Positions 49,438 to 58,699 of a stretch of DNA of 64,000 nt are shown here, in pieces. Made by a program: the position numbers and the translations under genes. The stretch covers positions 372,001-436,000 of the forward strand of contig NZ_NWUC01000002.1 in assembly GCF_002750855.1 (NCBI RefSeq). The letters are read 5' to 3'. The notes under the pieces are model-generated. The model saw nothing but the letters and a program-made list of their open reading frames with translations, was not told the DNA's origin and ran no database searches. Numbering within the stretch: position 1 is the stretch's first letter; each line of letters begins with the position of its first letter. Source of the DNA: Neopararhizobium haloflavum. Its GTDB lineage: Bacteria; Pseudomonadota; Alphaproteobacteria; Rhizobiales; Rhizobiaceae.

Positions 49438-50439
49438 ATGACAGTGAAAGTCGCCATCAACGGTTTTGGGCGCATCGGCCGCAACGTGCTTCGTGCGATC
49501 GTGGAATCGGGACGCACGGATATCGAAGTCGTCGCGATCAACGACCTCGGTCCGGTGGAAACGAACGCCCATCTCGTGCGCTACGACAGCGTCCACGGCC
49601 GTTTTCCCGGCGAAGTGAAGGTCGACGGCGACACGATCGATGTCGGACGCGGACCGATCAAGGTCACGGCGATCCGCGATCCAAAGGAACTCCCCTGGGG
49701 CGACGTCGACGTTGCCATGGAATGCACCGGCATCTTCGCCGACAAGGCCAAGGCATCGCTTCATCTGGAGAACGGATCCAAGCGCGTGCTCGTTTCGGCG
49801 CCGGCTTCCGGAGCGGACAAGACCGTCGTCTACGGTGTCAACCACGATCAGCTGACGAAAGACGATCTCGTCGTCTCCAATGCTTCCTGCACGACCAACT
49901 GCCTGGCACCCGTCGCATACGTCCTGAACAACGCGATCGGCATCGAACGCGGTTTCATGACCACGATCCACTCCTATACGGGGGATCAGCCGACGCTCGA
50001 CACGATGCACAAGGATCTCTACCGCGCCCGCGCAGCGGCGCTGTCGATGATCCCGACCTCCACAGGCGCCGCCAAGGCCGTCGGCCTGGTCCTGCCGGAA
50101 CTGAACGGCAAGCTGGACGGCGTCGCCATCCGCGTTCCCACACCGAACGTTTCGGTGGTCGACCTGACCTTCGTGGCAAAGCGCGATACCAGCGTCGAGG
50201 AAATCAACGATGCGATCCGCAAAGCCGCAGGCGGCGAGCTGAAGTCAATTCTCGGCTTCACCGACGAGAAGCTGGTCTCAACGGACTTCAACCATGATCC
50301 CCATTCCTCCGTCTTCCACATGGATCAGACCAAGGTCATGGACGGCACCATGTGCCGCATCCTGACCTGGTACGACAATGAATGGGGCTTTTCCAACCGG
50401 ATGTCCGACACGGCCGTTGCGATGGGCAAGCTCATCTAA
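49438..50439 (+). CDS. gap: glyceraldehyde-3-phosphate dehydrogenase
   Basis: NAD(P)-dependent oxidation and phosphorylation of glyceraldehyde-3-phosphate. The 333-residue protein starts [20 protein letters not shown], with the nucleotide fold, and has catalytic Cys151 in [12 protein letters not shown], the general-base His in HSYTGDQ, and C-terminal [12 protein letters not shown]. Asp at position 36 (INDLG) suggests NAD preference. It begins 47 bases after tkt with GGGAGAGGG about 7 bases upstream of ATG and ends at a strong terminator, so tkt-gap is probably an operon that stops before pgk. Confidence 0.98.
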   Translation: MTVKVAINGFGRIGRNVLRAIVESGRTDIEVVAINDLGPVETNAHLVRYDSVHGRFPGEVKVDGDTIDVGRGPIKVTAIRDPKELPWGDVDVAMECTGIFADKAKASLHLENGSKRVLVSAPASGADKTVVYGVNHDQLTKDDLVVSNASCTTNCLAPVAYVLNNAIGIERGFMTTIHSYTGDQPTLDTMHKDLYRARAAALSMIPTSTGAAKAVGLVLPELNGKLDGVAIRVPTPNVSVVDLTFVAKRDTSVEEINDAIRKAAGGELKSILGFTDEKLVSTDFNHDPHSSVFHMDQTKVMDGTMCRILTWYDNEWGFSNRMSDTAVAMGKLI

Positions 50440-50475
50440 GCGTACGCCCAAACACAATTTAATCACGTTTTTTGG

Positions 50476-50502
50476 AGCGCCCGACTTTTTTCGGGCGCTT
50501 TC
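50476..50502 (+). terminator. rho-independent terminator after gap
   Basis: Perfect 9-bp stem 50476-50484 / 50491-50499 with loop CTTTTT, followed by TTCC, 37 bases past the gap stop. Confidence 0.85.
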
Positions 50503-50767
50503 CTTTCCTATCTATCAGGTGTGTCCCGCAGCATCCGCCGGGCTCGATCCCGCCATTCATGGGGTGATGAAAGCATCGCAATCGACGATATCCGGCACGT
50601 CATTGGTGTCATAACAACGTCGCTTTCCGATATTCGCCGCAATTACCCTGATCATCGTGGTCCGAGCCAGGAATCTGCTCGGCACGGATGTGTCTTGCCC
50701 GCATGCGTGCGATTTTTCTGGCGAGACACCGGAGTTTTGACGCGATGATTTGAGGACGTGGCGGCGC
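50503..50767. other. spacer between gap terminator and antiporter gene, with DPAIH-type repeat remnant
   Basis: Together with the terminator this forms a 328-base gene-free region. Around 50520-50575 one frame reads AGLDPAIHGVMKAS, a phrase that I know from many spurious rhizobial ORFs made by a dispersed intergenic palindrome; CGGG/CCCG arms around CTCGAT are visible at about 50539-50552. I see nothing else here. Confidence 0.45.
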
Positions 50768-52696
50768 ATGATCGTAGAAGCAATGTATCTCGTGATTCTA
50801 GTCGGGACGCTTCTGGTTCTCATTGCCGCCTTTTCCAGTCTTCTTGCTTTCCGCTTCGGCGCTCCCCTCCTGTTACTCTTCCTTTGCATAGGCCTCATCG
50901 CCGGCGTCGATGGTCTGGGTATCAATTTCGACAATGCGCCCCTCGCCTATTTCATCGGCTCGCTCGCGCTTGCAGTCATTCTTTTCGATTCCGGATTCGG
51001 CACTTCGATACAGTCCTTCAGGCAGGCTGCTGCGCCGGCGATAACGCTTGCGACACTCGGGGTGGTGCTGACGACAGCGCTCTTCGGCGTCGCTGCGCAT
51101 TATGTGCTGGACATGACGCTGACGGAGTCGCTGCTGCTCGGCGCCATCGTCGGCTCGACGGACGCCGCCGCCGTCTTCTTCCTGCTGCGCATTGGCGGCA
51201 TCAACATCCGCGACAAGGTGCGCTCGACGCTGGAAGTGGAATCGGGCTCGAACGACCCGATGGCGATCTTCCTGACCATCACGCTCGTCGAGATCATCGC
51301 AAGCGGGACCGGGATCGAGGACATGGGCGCGGAGGTTCTGGCGCAGTTCTTCATCCAGATGGGTGTAGGTCTGGCTGCCGGCATCGCGGGCGGCATGATG
51401 ATCGTCGGCCTCGTCAACAAGCTCAATCTCGAACGCGGGCTTTCGCCGATCTTCGTTCTCGCCTTGTCACTGCTGGTCTTTTCCGCGACCGGCGCTGTCG
51501 GCGGCTCGGGGTTCCTGGCCGTCTATGTGGCCGGCCTTTATGCCGGCAACCGGCAGATCCGGTCTGCACCCACGCTCAAGCGGTTTCAGGACGGCATGAC
51601 CTGGCTTGCCCAGATCCTGATGTTCCTTCTTCTGGGGCTGCTTGCGACGCCGACCGAATTCATCGCAATCGCGGTCCCCGCGATCGGCATGGCGCTCTTT
51701 CTCATCTTCATCGCGCGGCCGATCGCCGTGTGGCTGGCCCTCCTGCCTTTCAATTTCCAGCGGGAAGAGACGGCGTTCGTGTCATGGGTCGGCCTGCGCG
51801 GTGCCGTCTCGATCCTGCTGGCCATTCTTCCGCTGCTGGGCCAGCTTGAGAACGGCGTCATCTTCTTCAACGCCGCATTCATCATCGTCCTCGTGTCACT
51901 GATCGTGCAGGGCTGGACCATCAACCCGCTGGCACGGCGTCTCGGGCTGGTCGTCCCGCCGCGTATCGGGCCGGTCGACAAGGTGGAGTTGGAACTGCCG
52001 GGTACGGCGTCGCACGAGCTTCTCGCCTATCGCGTCGTGCCCGACAGCCCGGTTGCGATCGGCGAACGCATTCCCCGCTGGGCGAGGCCATCGCTCGTCA
52101 TTCGCGAGGGCAAGTCGATGCGATACCAGTATGCGGGTCGTCTGCGGGCGGGAGACTATGTCTATCTGTTCATATCCTCGCGCTATCCGCGTCTGCTCGA
52201 CCGGCTGTTCGCTAGCCCGGTTCCGGTCAGTGCCGACGATGCGGAGTTCTTCGGTTCCTTTTCCATCGATCCGCAGCGCCCTGCCCGCGAGTTGGACAGC
52301 GCTTACGGCATCGGCCTTGCGGACGATGAGCGCGAGATGACGATCGACGGGCTTTTGGCGCATCGGCTGGGCGGCCGGGCCGAGTTTGCCGATCGGGTTC
52401 TGCTCGGCACGATCGAGGTGATCGTGCGCGATGTCGACGACCAGGGAAAGATCGTCAGCGCCGGCCTGTCGCTCGACCCGGAAAGCAACCGGCCGAACAT
52501 CCCTGCCTTCCTATCGTTTCGCGAGATCGTGCAATCGGTCCGCCGCCGCGTGCGCCGTACCCCCAGAGCGGTCGCGGTTGCGCCATCGCCGCCGCCTGAC
52601 TCGCTGAAGCCACAGGCGGCCGAGGTGATCGAAGCGGACACTGAACCATCAGAGGACAAAGCCGCGACCTCGGGTTCACTCCCACGCGACGGCTGA
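50768..52696 (+). CDS. K+/H+ antiporter (CvrA/NhaP2-like, CPA1 family)
   Basis: Monovalent cation:proton antiporter of 642 residues. A CPA1 membrane domain of about 12 helices (to about 390) contains the ion-site stretches [21 protein letters not shown] and [20 protein letters not shown], with the paired Asp residues of the family. A cytoplasmic part follows with a TrkA-C (RCK_C) domain (about 415-490) and a CorC/HlyC-like C-terminal domain (about 500-590), the layout of E. coli CvrA (NhaP2). Starts at TTG 50750, ATG 50768 or ATG 50783 are possible; 50768 is chosen. It lies between gap and pgk, which are adjacent in many rhizobia, and is transcribed in the same direction. Confidence 0.9.
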   Translation: MIVEAMYLVILVGTLLVLIAAFSSLLAFRFGAPLLLLFLCIGLIAGVDGLGINFDNAPLAYFIGSLALAVILFDSGFGTSIQSFRQAAAPAITLATLGVVLTTALFGVAAHYVLDMTLTESLLLGAIVGSTDAAAVFFLLRIGGINIRDKVRSTLEVESGSNDPMAIFLTITLVEIIASGTGIEDMGAEVLAQFFIQMGVGLAAGIAGGMMIVGLVNKLNLERGLSPIFVLALSLLVFSATGAVGGSGFLAVYVAGLYAGNRQIRSAPTLKRFQDGMTWLAQILMFLLLGLLATPTEFIAIAVPAIGMALFLIFIARPIAVWLALLPFNFQREETAFVSWVGLRGAVSILLAILPLLGQLENGVIFFNAAFIIVLVSLIVQGWTINPLARRLGLVVPPRIGPVDKVELELPGTASHELLAYRVVPDSPVAIGERIPRWARPSLVIREGKSMRYQYAGRLRAGDYVYLFISSRYPRLLDRLFASPVPVSADDAEFFGSFSIDPQRPARELDSAYGIGLADDEREMTIDGLLAHRLGGRAEFADRVLLGTIEVIVRDVDDQGKIVSAGLSLDPESNRPNIPAFLSFREIVQSVRRRVRRTPRAVAVAPSPPPDSLKPQAAEVIEADTEPSEDKAATSGSLPRDG

Positions 52697-52791
52697 CCAA
52701 GACCGCTGCGCCGCAGATCATCCGATCATCGGCTTGCACACCAGCGCGGCAACGCTATTGTCGCCACCGACACCGACCAAGGGGAGCATCG

Positions 52792-53985
52792 ATGACGAAT
52801 TTTCGCACGCTGGACGATATGGGCGACGTTTCGGGCAAGCGAGTGCTTGTGCGCGTTGATCTCAATGTTCCCATGGAAAACGGCCATGTAACGGACACCA
52901 CACGGATCGAACGTGTCATTCCAACGATCGAGGAACTGTCCGGCAAAGGCGCGAAGGTCATCCTGATGGCCCATTTCGGCAGGCCGAAAGGCAAGCCCGT
53001 GCCGGAAATGTCTCTGCGACCCGTCGCCGAAGCGCTTGAGGAAGTGATGGACCACGACGTGGTCTTCGCGCCCGACTGCGCCGGTGAACGCATCGATACC
53101 GCCATCGATGGCATGAACCGGGGCGACATCATGCTGCTGGAAAACACCCGCTTTTATCCCGGCGAAGAACAGAACGATCCGGACTTCATCAAGAAGCTGG
53201 CGGCACTCGGCGACCTTTATGTCAACGATGCCTTCTCCGCCGCACACCGCGCGCATGCGTCGACAGAGGGACTTGCACGCGCGTTGCCCGCCTTTGCGGG
53301 GCGCACGATGGAAGCGGAGTTGAAGGCGCTGGAACAGGGACTTGGCAAACCGAAGCGGCCGGTCGTTGCCATCGTCGGAGGGGCAAAGGTGTCGACCAAG
53401 CTCGACCTGCTGACCAATCTGGTGAAGAAAGTCGATGCCCTCGTCATCGGCGGCGGCATGGCAAACACGTTCCTTGCTGCCCGCGGCGCGCAGGTCGGCA
53501 AATCACTTTGCGAGCACGATCTCGGCGCGACGGCCAAACAGATCATGATCGAGGCAGCCTCCGCGGGCTGCGCCGTCGTACTGCCCGTCGACGCCGTCGT
53601 CGCACGCGAATTCAAAGCCGGGGCGGACAGCGAGACCGTGGCTATCGACGCGGTTCCCGAGGACGCGATGATCCTCGATGTCGGGCCGAAATCGGTGGCT
53701 GCCGTCAACGAATGGATCGATCGGGCAGAAACGCTGGTGTGGAATGGCCCCCTCGGAGCGTTCGAAATCGCGCCGTTCGATCAGGCGACGGTCGCCGCGG
53801 CGCGCCATGCGGCCGATAGGACGCGAACGGGTGACCTTGTCTCGGTCGCGGGCGGCGGCGACACGGTTGCTGCGCTCAACAAGGCGGGCGTCACGGATGC
53901 CTTTACCTATGTCTCGACGGCCGGCGGCGCCTTTCTGGAATGGATGGAAGGCAAGCCGCTTCCCGGCGTCGAGGCGCTGGCTTGA
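52792..53985 (+). CDS. pgk: phosphoglycerate kinase
   Basis: Transfers phosphate between 1,3-bisphosphoglycerate and ADP. The 397-residue protein has the substrate motif [40 protein letters not shown] and the ATP-binding [13 protein letters not shown] near the end. GGGGAG lies 6 bases before ATG 52792. It begins 95 bases after the antiporter gene. No terminator is visible before fba, but fba has its own operator region. Confidence 0.98.
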   Translation: MTNFRTLDDMGDVSGKRVLVRVDLNVPMENGHVTDTTRIERVIPTIEELSGKGAKVILMAHFGRPKGKPVPEMSLRPVAEALEEVMDHDVVFAPDCAGERIDTAIDGMNRGDIMLLENTRFYPGEEQNDPDFIKKLAALGDLYVNDAFSAAHRAHASTEGLARALPAFAGRTMEAELKALEQGLGKPKRPVVAIVGGAKVSTKLDLLTNLVKKVDALVIGGGMANTFLAARGAQVGKSLCEHDLGATAKQIMIEAASAGCAVVLPVDAVVAREFKAGADSETVAIDAVPEDAMILDVGPKSVAAVNEWIDRAETLVWNGPLGAFEIAPFDQATVAAARHAADRTRTGDLVSVAGGGDTVAALNKAGVTDAFTYVSTAGGAFLEWMEGKPLPGVEALA

Positions 53986-54030
53986 TCGCACCGATCCAGA
54001 TCCCCGGTAAATTGAAGGGAAATCCAAGGA

Positions 54031-54046
54031 TTTCAAACGATTAAAA
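54031..54046 (+). promoter_or_regulatory. LacI-type palindrome 1 upstream of fba
   Basis: TTTCAAACGATTAAAA fits the symmetric pattern TTTnAAnCGnTTnAAA with its CG centre at 54038-54039, 89 bases before the fba start. A central CG in a T/A-rich dyad is typical for LacI/GalR-family operators. Confidence 0.6.
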
Positions 54047-54049
54047 TTA

Positions 54050-54065
54050 TTTAAATCGGTTCAAC
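54050..54065 (+). promoter_or_regulatory. LacI-type palindrome 2 upstream of fba
   Basis: TTTAAATCGGTTCAAC fits the same pattern with one end mismatch; its centre at 54057-54058 is 19 bp from the first, about two helical turns. A third, weaker copy (54059-54074) overlaps it. Confidence 0.55.
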
Positions 54066-54134
54066 GGCTTTAAATGTCATTTTCCTGTCAGGGCTTGTCT
54101 GCTATCGGCTCCCTTCATTCACAGGAGACCGACT

Positions 54135-55160
54135 ATGGCGGACAGGCTCGAAGATATTGCATCGTCCATGATGACTGGTGGCAAAGGGATTCTCGCGGCA
54201 GACGAATCCTCAGGCACCATCAAGAAGCGGTTCGATACGATCGGGCTGGAATCGACTGAAGATTCCCGCCGTGACTATCGCGAGATGCTTTTCCGTGCCG
54301 ACGAGGCGATGACGAAGCACATCTCGGGCGTCATCCTCTACGAGGAGACCCTGCGTCAGTCGGCCGCCGACGGAACGCGGCTTGCCGACATTATCAAGAA
54401 TGCCGGTGCGGTCCCTGGCATCAAGGTCGATACCGGCGCAAAGCCGCTGGCCAATCATCCCGGCGAAACAATTACGGAAGGCCTGGACGGCCTTCGCGAG
54501 CGCCTGGCGGAATACCACGAACTCGGCGCGCGCTTCGCCAAATGGCGTGGCGTCATCTCGATCAGCAACGACCTGCCGACGCCGGGCGCCATCAAGGCCA
54601 ATGCGCATGCCCTCGCCCGCTATGCCGCACTGTGTCAGGAGGCCGGCATCGTTCCGATCGTCGAGCCCGAAGTGCTGATGGACGGCAAGCCCGGCGATCA
54701 TTCCATCGAACGGTGCCATGAGGTGACGGAAGCGGTGCTCAAGGCCGTCTTCGCGGAACTGTCGGAAGCAAGGGTTTCGCTGGAAGGCATGGTGCTCAAG
54801 CCCAATATGGTCATCGATGGCAAGAGTGCGCGCAAGGCTTCGGTCGACGAAGTGGCCGAGCAGACCGTGCGCTGCCTCAAGGCAACGGTTCCCGGTTCGG
54901 TAGCCGGTATCGCGTTCCTCTCCGGCGGACAGTCGGATGAGGAGGCGACGGCCCATCTCAGCGCGATGAACGCAGCGAATGACCTGCCCTGGCCCCTCAC
55001 CTTCTCCTATGGTCGGGCCTTGCAGGCCGCCGCGCTGAAGGCATGGGGCGGGCGTAGCGAAAACGTGGCCGCCGGGCAGAGGGCCTTTGCCCACCGCGCA
55101 CAGATGAACGGACTTGCCGCACGCGGCGATTGGCGCAAGGATCTCGAAACGGCAGCCTGA
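54135..55160 (+). CDS. class I fructose-bisphosphate aldolase
   Basis: Reversible cleavage of fructose-1,6-bisphosphate through a Schiff base. The 341-residue protein is of the eukaryote-like class I type: GGKGILAADESSGTIKKRFDTIG, GVILYEETLRQ, GIKVDTG, EPEVLMDGKPGDHS and the active-site lysine Lys222 in LEGMVLKPNMV. This aldolase type is usual in rhizobia. ACAGGAGA lies about 7 bases before ATG 54135. Preceded by an AT-rich region with LacI-type palindromes, so it is likely controlled by a carbon-responsive regulator independent of pgk. Confidence 0.97.
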   Translation: MADRLEDIASSMMTGGKGILAADESSGTIKKRFDTIGLESTEDSRRDYREMLFRADEAMTKHISGVILYEETLRQSAADGTRLADIIKNAGAVPGIKVDTGAKPLANHPGETITEGLDGLRERLAEYHELGARFAKWRGVISISNDLPTPGAIKANAHALARYAALCQEAGIVPIVEPEVLMDGKPGDHSIERCHEVTEAVLKAVFAELSEARVSLEGMVLKPNMVIDGKSARKASVDEVAEQTVRCLKATVPGSVAGIAFLSGGQSDEEATAHLSAMNAANDLPWPLTFSYGRALQAAALKAWGGRSENVAAGQRAFAHRAQMNGLAARGDWRKDLETAA

Positions 55161-55281
55161 CAGCCAGCGTCAGGACGCCTGCTCATGCGGCGATCGACCG
55201 CGTGCAGCGATACGGAATTGTGAGAGCCGCGACCTGCAACCGGGTGGCGGCTTTCGCTGTTTTGTGAGACAGATTCAGCCC

Positions 55282-56085
55282 ATGTCTTATCGCTTTCATG
55301 GGCTCTTGAGCTGGCTTTGCGTTCCCCTTGCGCTGTTCTACGCGAACCGCGTGCGACGAACGGTGCCGCGGCTGTCACCTCCGGTTGGCCCGACGCTGGG
55401 CCGGGTGGGCCGAACCGGCGATCCGCGGTTCCGCATTCTAGTGGTCGGCGATTCCTCGGCAGCGGGCGTCGGCGCGGCCCATATGGACGAAACGCTCGCT
55501 CCCAAACTCGCGCGCCGTCTGGCCGACCGCTATTCGACGGGCGCTACGTGGCGCACAGCGGGCTCCAATTCGGCAACGACGGAAGAGTTGCGCGATCATG
55601 TAGCGCCCAACATCGTCGCCGAACCCTACACTCATATCGTGATACTGGCCGGCACCAACGACATGAAGAACTTCCTGCCGCGTCGTCGTTTCGACGACGG
55701 TTTCGGCGGGCTACTCTTTGCGCTACATGCAAAATGGCCGCAGGCGACGCTGATCTGGTCGCCCGTCATCGATATGCGGACCGTTCCAGCCCTGCCCCCC
55801 GTGCTTGGCCATATCCTTGAATGGCGCGTGAAGATGGTCAACGAGCTCGGCCGTCAGCTCTGCCGGGAACGTTTCGCGATTGCCGCCCCGCAGCTGGAGG
55901 CACATGATCCGGAAGGATTTGCCGTCGACGGATTTCACGCGAGCGCCAAGGGCTACAGCTACTGGGCCGATCTGGTGGCCGACGTGGTGATCGAGGCAGA
56001 AGAACGCAAAGTGCGCGGGCTCTATCCGGTCAAGGAAGTGGAAGCGGAAATTCCGGCACCCGACATGGCTATGCCGGGCGAATAA
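55282..56085 (+). CDS. SGNH/GDSL hydrolase, membrane-anchored
   Basis: Probable esterase or acyl hydrolase of 267 residues. An N-terminal hydrophobic segment (residues 5-21, FHGLLSWLCVPLALFYA) precedes a basic region; the SGNH blocks follow: block I ILVVGDSSAAGVG (Ser), block III GTNDMK (Asn), and block V DGFHASAKGY (Asp-x2-His). The Gly of block II is likely in the TAGSNSATT region. The frame starts at 55114, but ATG 55282 gives the family N-terminus. Its end overlaps a 52-residue membrane protein gene on the opposite strand by 17 bases. Substrate unknown. Confidence 0.88.
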   Translation: MSYRFHGLLSWLCVPLALFYANRVRRTVPRLSPPVGPTLGRVGRTGDPRFRILVVGDSSAAGVGAAHMDETLAPKLARRLADRYSTGATWRTAGSNSATTEELRDHVAPNIVAEPYTHIVILAGTNDMKNFLPRRRFDDGFGGLLFALHAKWPQATLIWSPVIDMRTVPALPPVLGHILEWRVKMVNELGRQLCRERFAIAAPQLEAHDPEGFAVDGFHASAKGYSYWADLVADVVIEAEERKVRGLYPVKEVEAEIPAPDMAMPGE

Positions 56086-56227
56086 GGACCGTCAGCATCA
56101 TGACGGCGATCGCAATGAGCGCGATCTTCCAGAAATCGCCGCGGCGCTTCAGTCCCGGCAGCCCGAGCGGGCGAATGATCTGGACGATCATCGCCAGCAG
56201 GAGGACGAGGGAGATCGCTTTGGCCAT
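56069..56227 (-). CDS. 52-residue two-helix membrane protein
   Basis: Short gene with an ATG at 56227 and a stop at 56069. It codes for a helix (AISLVLLLAMIVQIIRPLG), a short polar loop with GLPGLKRRGDFWK, and a second helix (IALIAIAVMMLTVLIRP). The loop motif RPLGLPGLKRR-DFWK is, from memory, conserved among small rhizobial proteins beside this MFS or hydrolase gene, which supports it as real. GGAGCGATACA precedes the start, with GGAG 8 bases away. It overlaps the 3' end of the SGNH gene convergently. Function unknown; membrane topology inferred. Confidence 0.72.
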   Translation of the reverse strand: MAKAISLVLLLAMIVQIIRPLGLPGLKRRGDFWKIALIAIAVMMLTVLIRPA

Positions 56228-56374
56228 GTATCGCTCCGTGTTTGAATGGCCTCAGCCATAACGACCAGCACGTGGGGGTCAACCTGAGCGCAAGTTTTTG
56301 GCTTCGGTGCCTTGGCGCTGCCCTCAATCTTCGGTATCGGGGCTATTGATCCCCTGACGCTCCAAGGGCACCGA

Positions 56375-57649
56375 ATGGCGCGCAATCTCATTCCGATCTT
56401 CGCACTTCTTCTCGGCACCGCCTTTTTGTTGGCGGGCAACGGGCTGCACGGCCTGCTTTTGCCTATGCGCGGGACGATGGAAGGCTTTTCGTCGGCCAGC
56501 CTCGGCTTTCTTGGAACGTCCTGGGCGAGCGGCTTCGTCGTCGGGTGCCTGGTCGCGCCCCGACTGGTCATGCGAATCGGACATGTGCGGGCGTTCGGCG
56601 CCTTTGCGGCAATCAGCGCCATCATCGCGCTTCTGACGGGACTGATCGTCGAGCCAATATCCTGGATCGTGCTGCGCGCCCTGACCGGCTTCGCCATGGC
56701 TGCCGTCTTCATGATCATCGAAAGCTGGCTCAACGAGCGCTCGACCAACGAGACGCGCGGCATGGTGTTCTCGCTCTACATGACCATCACATACGTCGCG
56801 ATCGTTGCCGGACAGATGACCATCGCCACCGGCGACATCGCCACGCCGACCTTCTTCATGGTCGCCGGCATCCTCTATTGCCTTGCGCTCATTCCCACCG
56901 CGGTCTCGACCGCTGTCAGTCCGTCGCCATTGCGCAAGGTTAGGCTCGATATCCGCGGCCTTTATCGCAACTCTCCGGTCGCATGCATCTCGATCTTCCT
57001 CATCGGCGTCGCCAACGGTGCTTTCGGCACCCTGGCGCCGGTCTTCGGAAGTCAGGTCGGCCTGTCCGGTGTAACGATCGCCTCTCTCATGAGCGTCACG
57101 ATCTTTGCCGGCGCGCTCGCGCAGTTCCCGGCCGGCCGCCTGTCGGACAGGATGGATCGAAGATACGTTCTTGCCGCGCTCGCAGGGTTCGCGGGCATCA
57201 TCGGGGCGCTGGTCCTGGCGACCCGCGCAACCGACATGACGCTGCTTTTCGGATTGATCGCGCTTTATGGTGCGATGTCCTACACGCTCTATCCGATCGC
57301 CGTCGCCCATGCCAACGACTATGCCAGCGCGGAGGACTTCGTGAAGGTCTCGGGCGGGCTTCTGCTGATGTACGGCATCGGGACGATCATCGGGCCGACC
57401 CTTGGAGGGCCGGCGATGGATCTCGGTGGGCCACACGCGATATTCGGCGTCACGATGGTGGCCCATCTGGCGATCGCGGCCTATGCAATTCTGCGTTCAC
57501 GCCGCAGAGCCGCCATTCCGGTTGAGGAGCGGGAGAATTTCAAGACCCTGCCTTCGCTGCGCATGGCAACCCAGGAAGGTCTGACGCTCGATCCCCGCGC
57601 GGCAAGTTCCACGCCGGGCGAAGGAGAGCACCGCGACGCAGCCGAGTAA
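56375..57649 (+). CDS. MFS transporter (YcaD-like)
   Basis: Inner membrane major facilitator protein of 424 residues with twelve predicted helices. It begins MARNLIPIFALLLGTAFLLAG, then GSLGFLGTSWASGFVVGCLVAPRL-type sequence (GFLGTSWASGFVVGCLVAPRL), FMIIESWLNERSTNETRGMVFSLYM (the family motif around WLNE), and PAGRLSDRMDRRYVLA as the loop 8-9 motif A. This is the YcaD-like subgroup, whose substrates are not well known. AAGGG 7 bases before ATG 56375 fixes the start over the in-frame 56312. Ends 27 bases from the convergent TPR gene. Confidence 0.88.
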   Translation: MARNLIPIFALLLGTAFLLAGNGLHGLLLPMRGTMEGFSSASLGFLGTSWASGFVVGCLVAPRLVMRIGHVRAFGAFAAISAIIALLTGLIVEPISWIVLRALTGFAMAAVFMIIESWLNERSTNETRGMVFSLYMTITYVAIVAGQMTIATGDIATPTFFMVAGILYCLALIPTAVSTAVSPSPLRKVRLDIRGLYRNSPVACISIFLIGVANGAFGTLAPVFGSQVGLSGVTIASLMSVTIFAGALAQFPAGRLSDRMDRRYVLAALAGFAGIIGALVLATRATDMTLLFGLIALYGAMSYTLYPIAVAHANDYASAEDFVKVSGGLLLMYGIGTIIGPTLGGPAMDLGGPHAIFGVTMVAHLAIAAYAILRSRRRAAIPVEERENFKTLPSLRMATQEGLTLDPRAASSTPGEGEHRDAAE

Positions 57650-57676
57650 TCGTCGGATTGTCAGTTCAGGCCTCGA

Positions 57677-58282
57677 TCACACCGGATCGCCTGCCAGCTC
57701 CTCTTCCAGCTCGCCAACACGGCGCTGGGCATTCCGATCTGCCGGATAAACGTCGAGTACACGCTTGAACGCCCGCAGCGCCAGACGCTCGTTGCCTGCG
57801 TCGCTGAGGATGGCAGCCATGCCCGAAAGGGCACCGAAGTGACGCGGCTCCAGCTCGAGCACACGATTGATGTCGGCCATCGATTTGCGATGGTCGTCCA
57901 TCATGTAGTGCAGGGTCGCGCGGCGATTCCAGCCTTCGGCAAATTCGGGACGGAGCACCGTGACCTGATCAAGCAGATCGAGTGCCGTGCCGTTGCGGTC
58001 GTCCTCCATCGCTTCATTTGCCCACTGCATGAGAAGATCGACCGTGGCGCTGCCGGAGCGATTCCACTCGGCCCAGATGTTCGAGACGATCGCCCTTGCT
58101 TCCCCCGGATCGCTTTCCCGTTTGAGATCGGCAAAGAGCTGATCGAGCTCCTGCTCGGGTGATGCCGGCGGCAAAGCGGCAGGCTCCGGTTGCTCGACCT
58201 GAGCGTGTGTCACCGGCGCAACGACAAGAAGCGTCAGGACGGCGACTGCCGAAATTGCGCTGGTTCGGAAAGCGTTTGCCAT
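57677..58282 (-). CDS. secreted TPR protein
   Basis: A 201-residue protein with a signal peptide (MANAFRTSAISAVAVLTLLV, cleavage after HAQ or nearby) and a solenoid of TPR-like repeats: LMQWANEAMEDDRNGTALDLLDQVTVLRPEFAEGWNRRATLHYMMDDHRKSMADINRVLELEPRHFGALSGMAAI-like units, seen as helical pairs with the W..G..... and RALHYMM, ALSGMAAIL motifs. Probably a periplasmic scaffold protein. ATG 58282 gives the signal peptide; the frame extends to 58369. Downstream of rpmJ by 132 bases on the same strand; not an obvious operon. Confidence 0.82.
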   Translation of the reverse strand: MANAFRTSAISAVAVLTLLVVAPVTHAQVEQPEPAALPPASPEQELDQLFADLKRESDPGEARAIVSNIWAEWNRSGSATVDLLMQWANEAMEDDRNGTALDLLDQVTVLRPEFAEGWNRRATLHYMMDDHRKSMADINRVLELEPRHFGALSGMAAILSDAGNERLALRAFKRVLDVYPADRNAQRRVGELEEELAGDPV

Positions 58283-58414
58283 TGCCGAAGGGTAGTCGAC
58301 AACCCGCCGAATGCAATTGCAAAAATACGTGAAGCCCCATACCGAAAAGGCACAGGGCTCAACTTTCAAGCGGACATGTAAACGCGCAAGACCGCCGGCG
58401 GGCGGCCAGCCGAC

Positions 58415-58540
58415 TCAGCCCTGGCGGGCCTTGAAGCGCGGGTTCTGCTTGTTGATGATGTAAACCCGGCCCTTGCGGCGAACCAGGCGGTTCTCGCGGT
58501 GGCGGGACTTCAGCGACTTGAGCGAATTCTTGATCTTCAT
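58415..58540 (-). CDS. rpmJ: 50S ribosomal protein L36
   Basis: A 41-residue basic protein: starts [19 protein letters not shown], then [20 protein letters not shown]. This is the C-minus (zinc-ligand-free) L36 type with the longer form found in alphaproteobacteria; no Cys ligands are present. Too short for the usual ORF cut-off but clearly identified by its sequence. It is preceded on the same strand by the purEK terminator. Confidence 0.95.
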   Translation of the reverse strand: MKIKNSLKSLKSRHRENRLVRRKGRVYIINKQNPRFKARQG

Positions 58541-58603
58541 TGTACTCGGTCCGCGTTTGGCCCGGCTGGCATCGCGATCGCGACGCGGGGCACTGTAACA
58601 ATC

Positions 58604-58625
58604 AAAAGCGCGCCCGAAGACGCGC
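58604..58625 (-). terminator. rho-independent terminator of the purE-purK operon
   Basis: On the minus strand a 7-bp stem (58619-58625 / 58608-58614, one G-U pair) is closed by a cUUCGg tetraloop and followed by TTTT (complement of 58604-58607), 75 bases past the purK stop. Confidence 0.88.
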
Positions 58626-58699
58626 CGAAAAGGATGGCCGTGCTGTAGCGCCTGGCGGGCTGTGTGTCAACCGAGACGGCCAGCTTTGCACGGCACCAG

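Noticed and set aside
50521-50748. 75-codon ORF after gap
   Set aside because: Start without ribosome site and sequence resembling the DPAIH-type repeat in an alternative frame; treated as non-coding.
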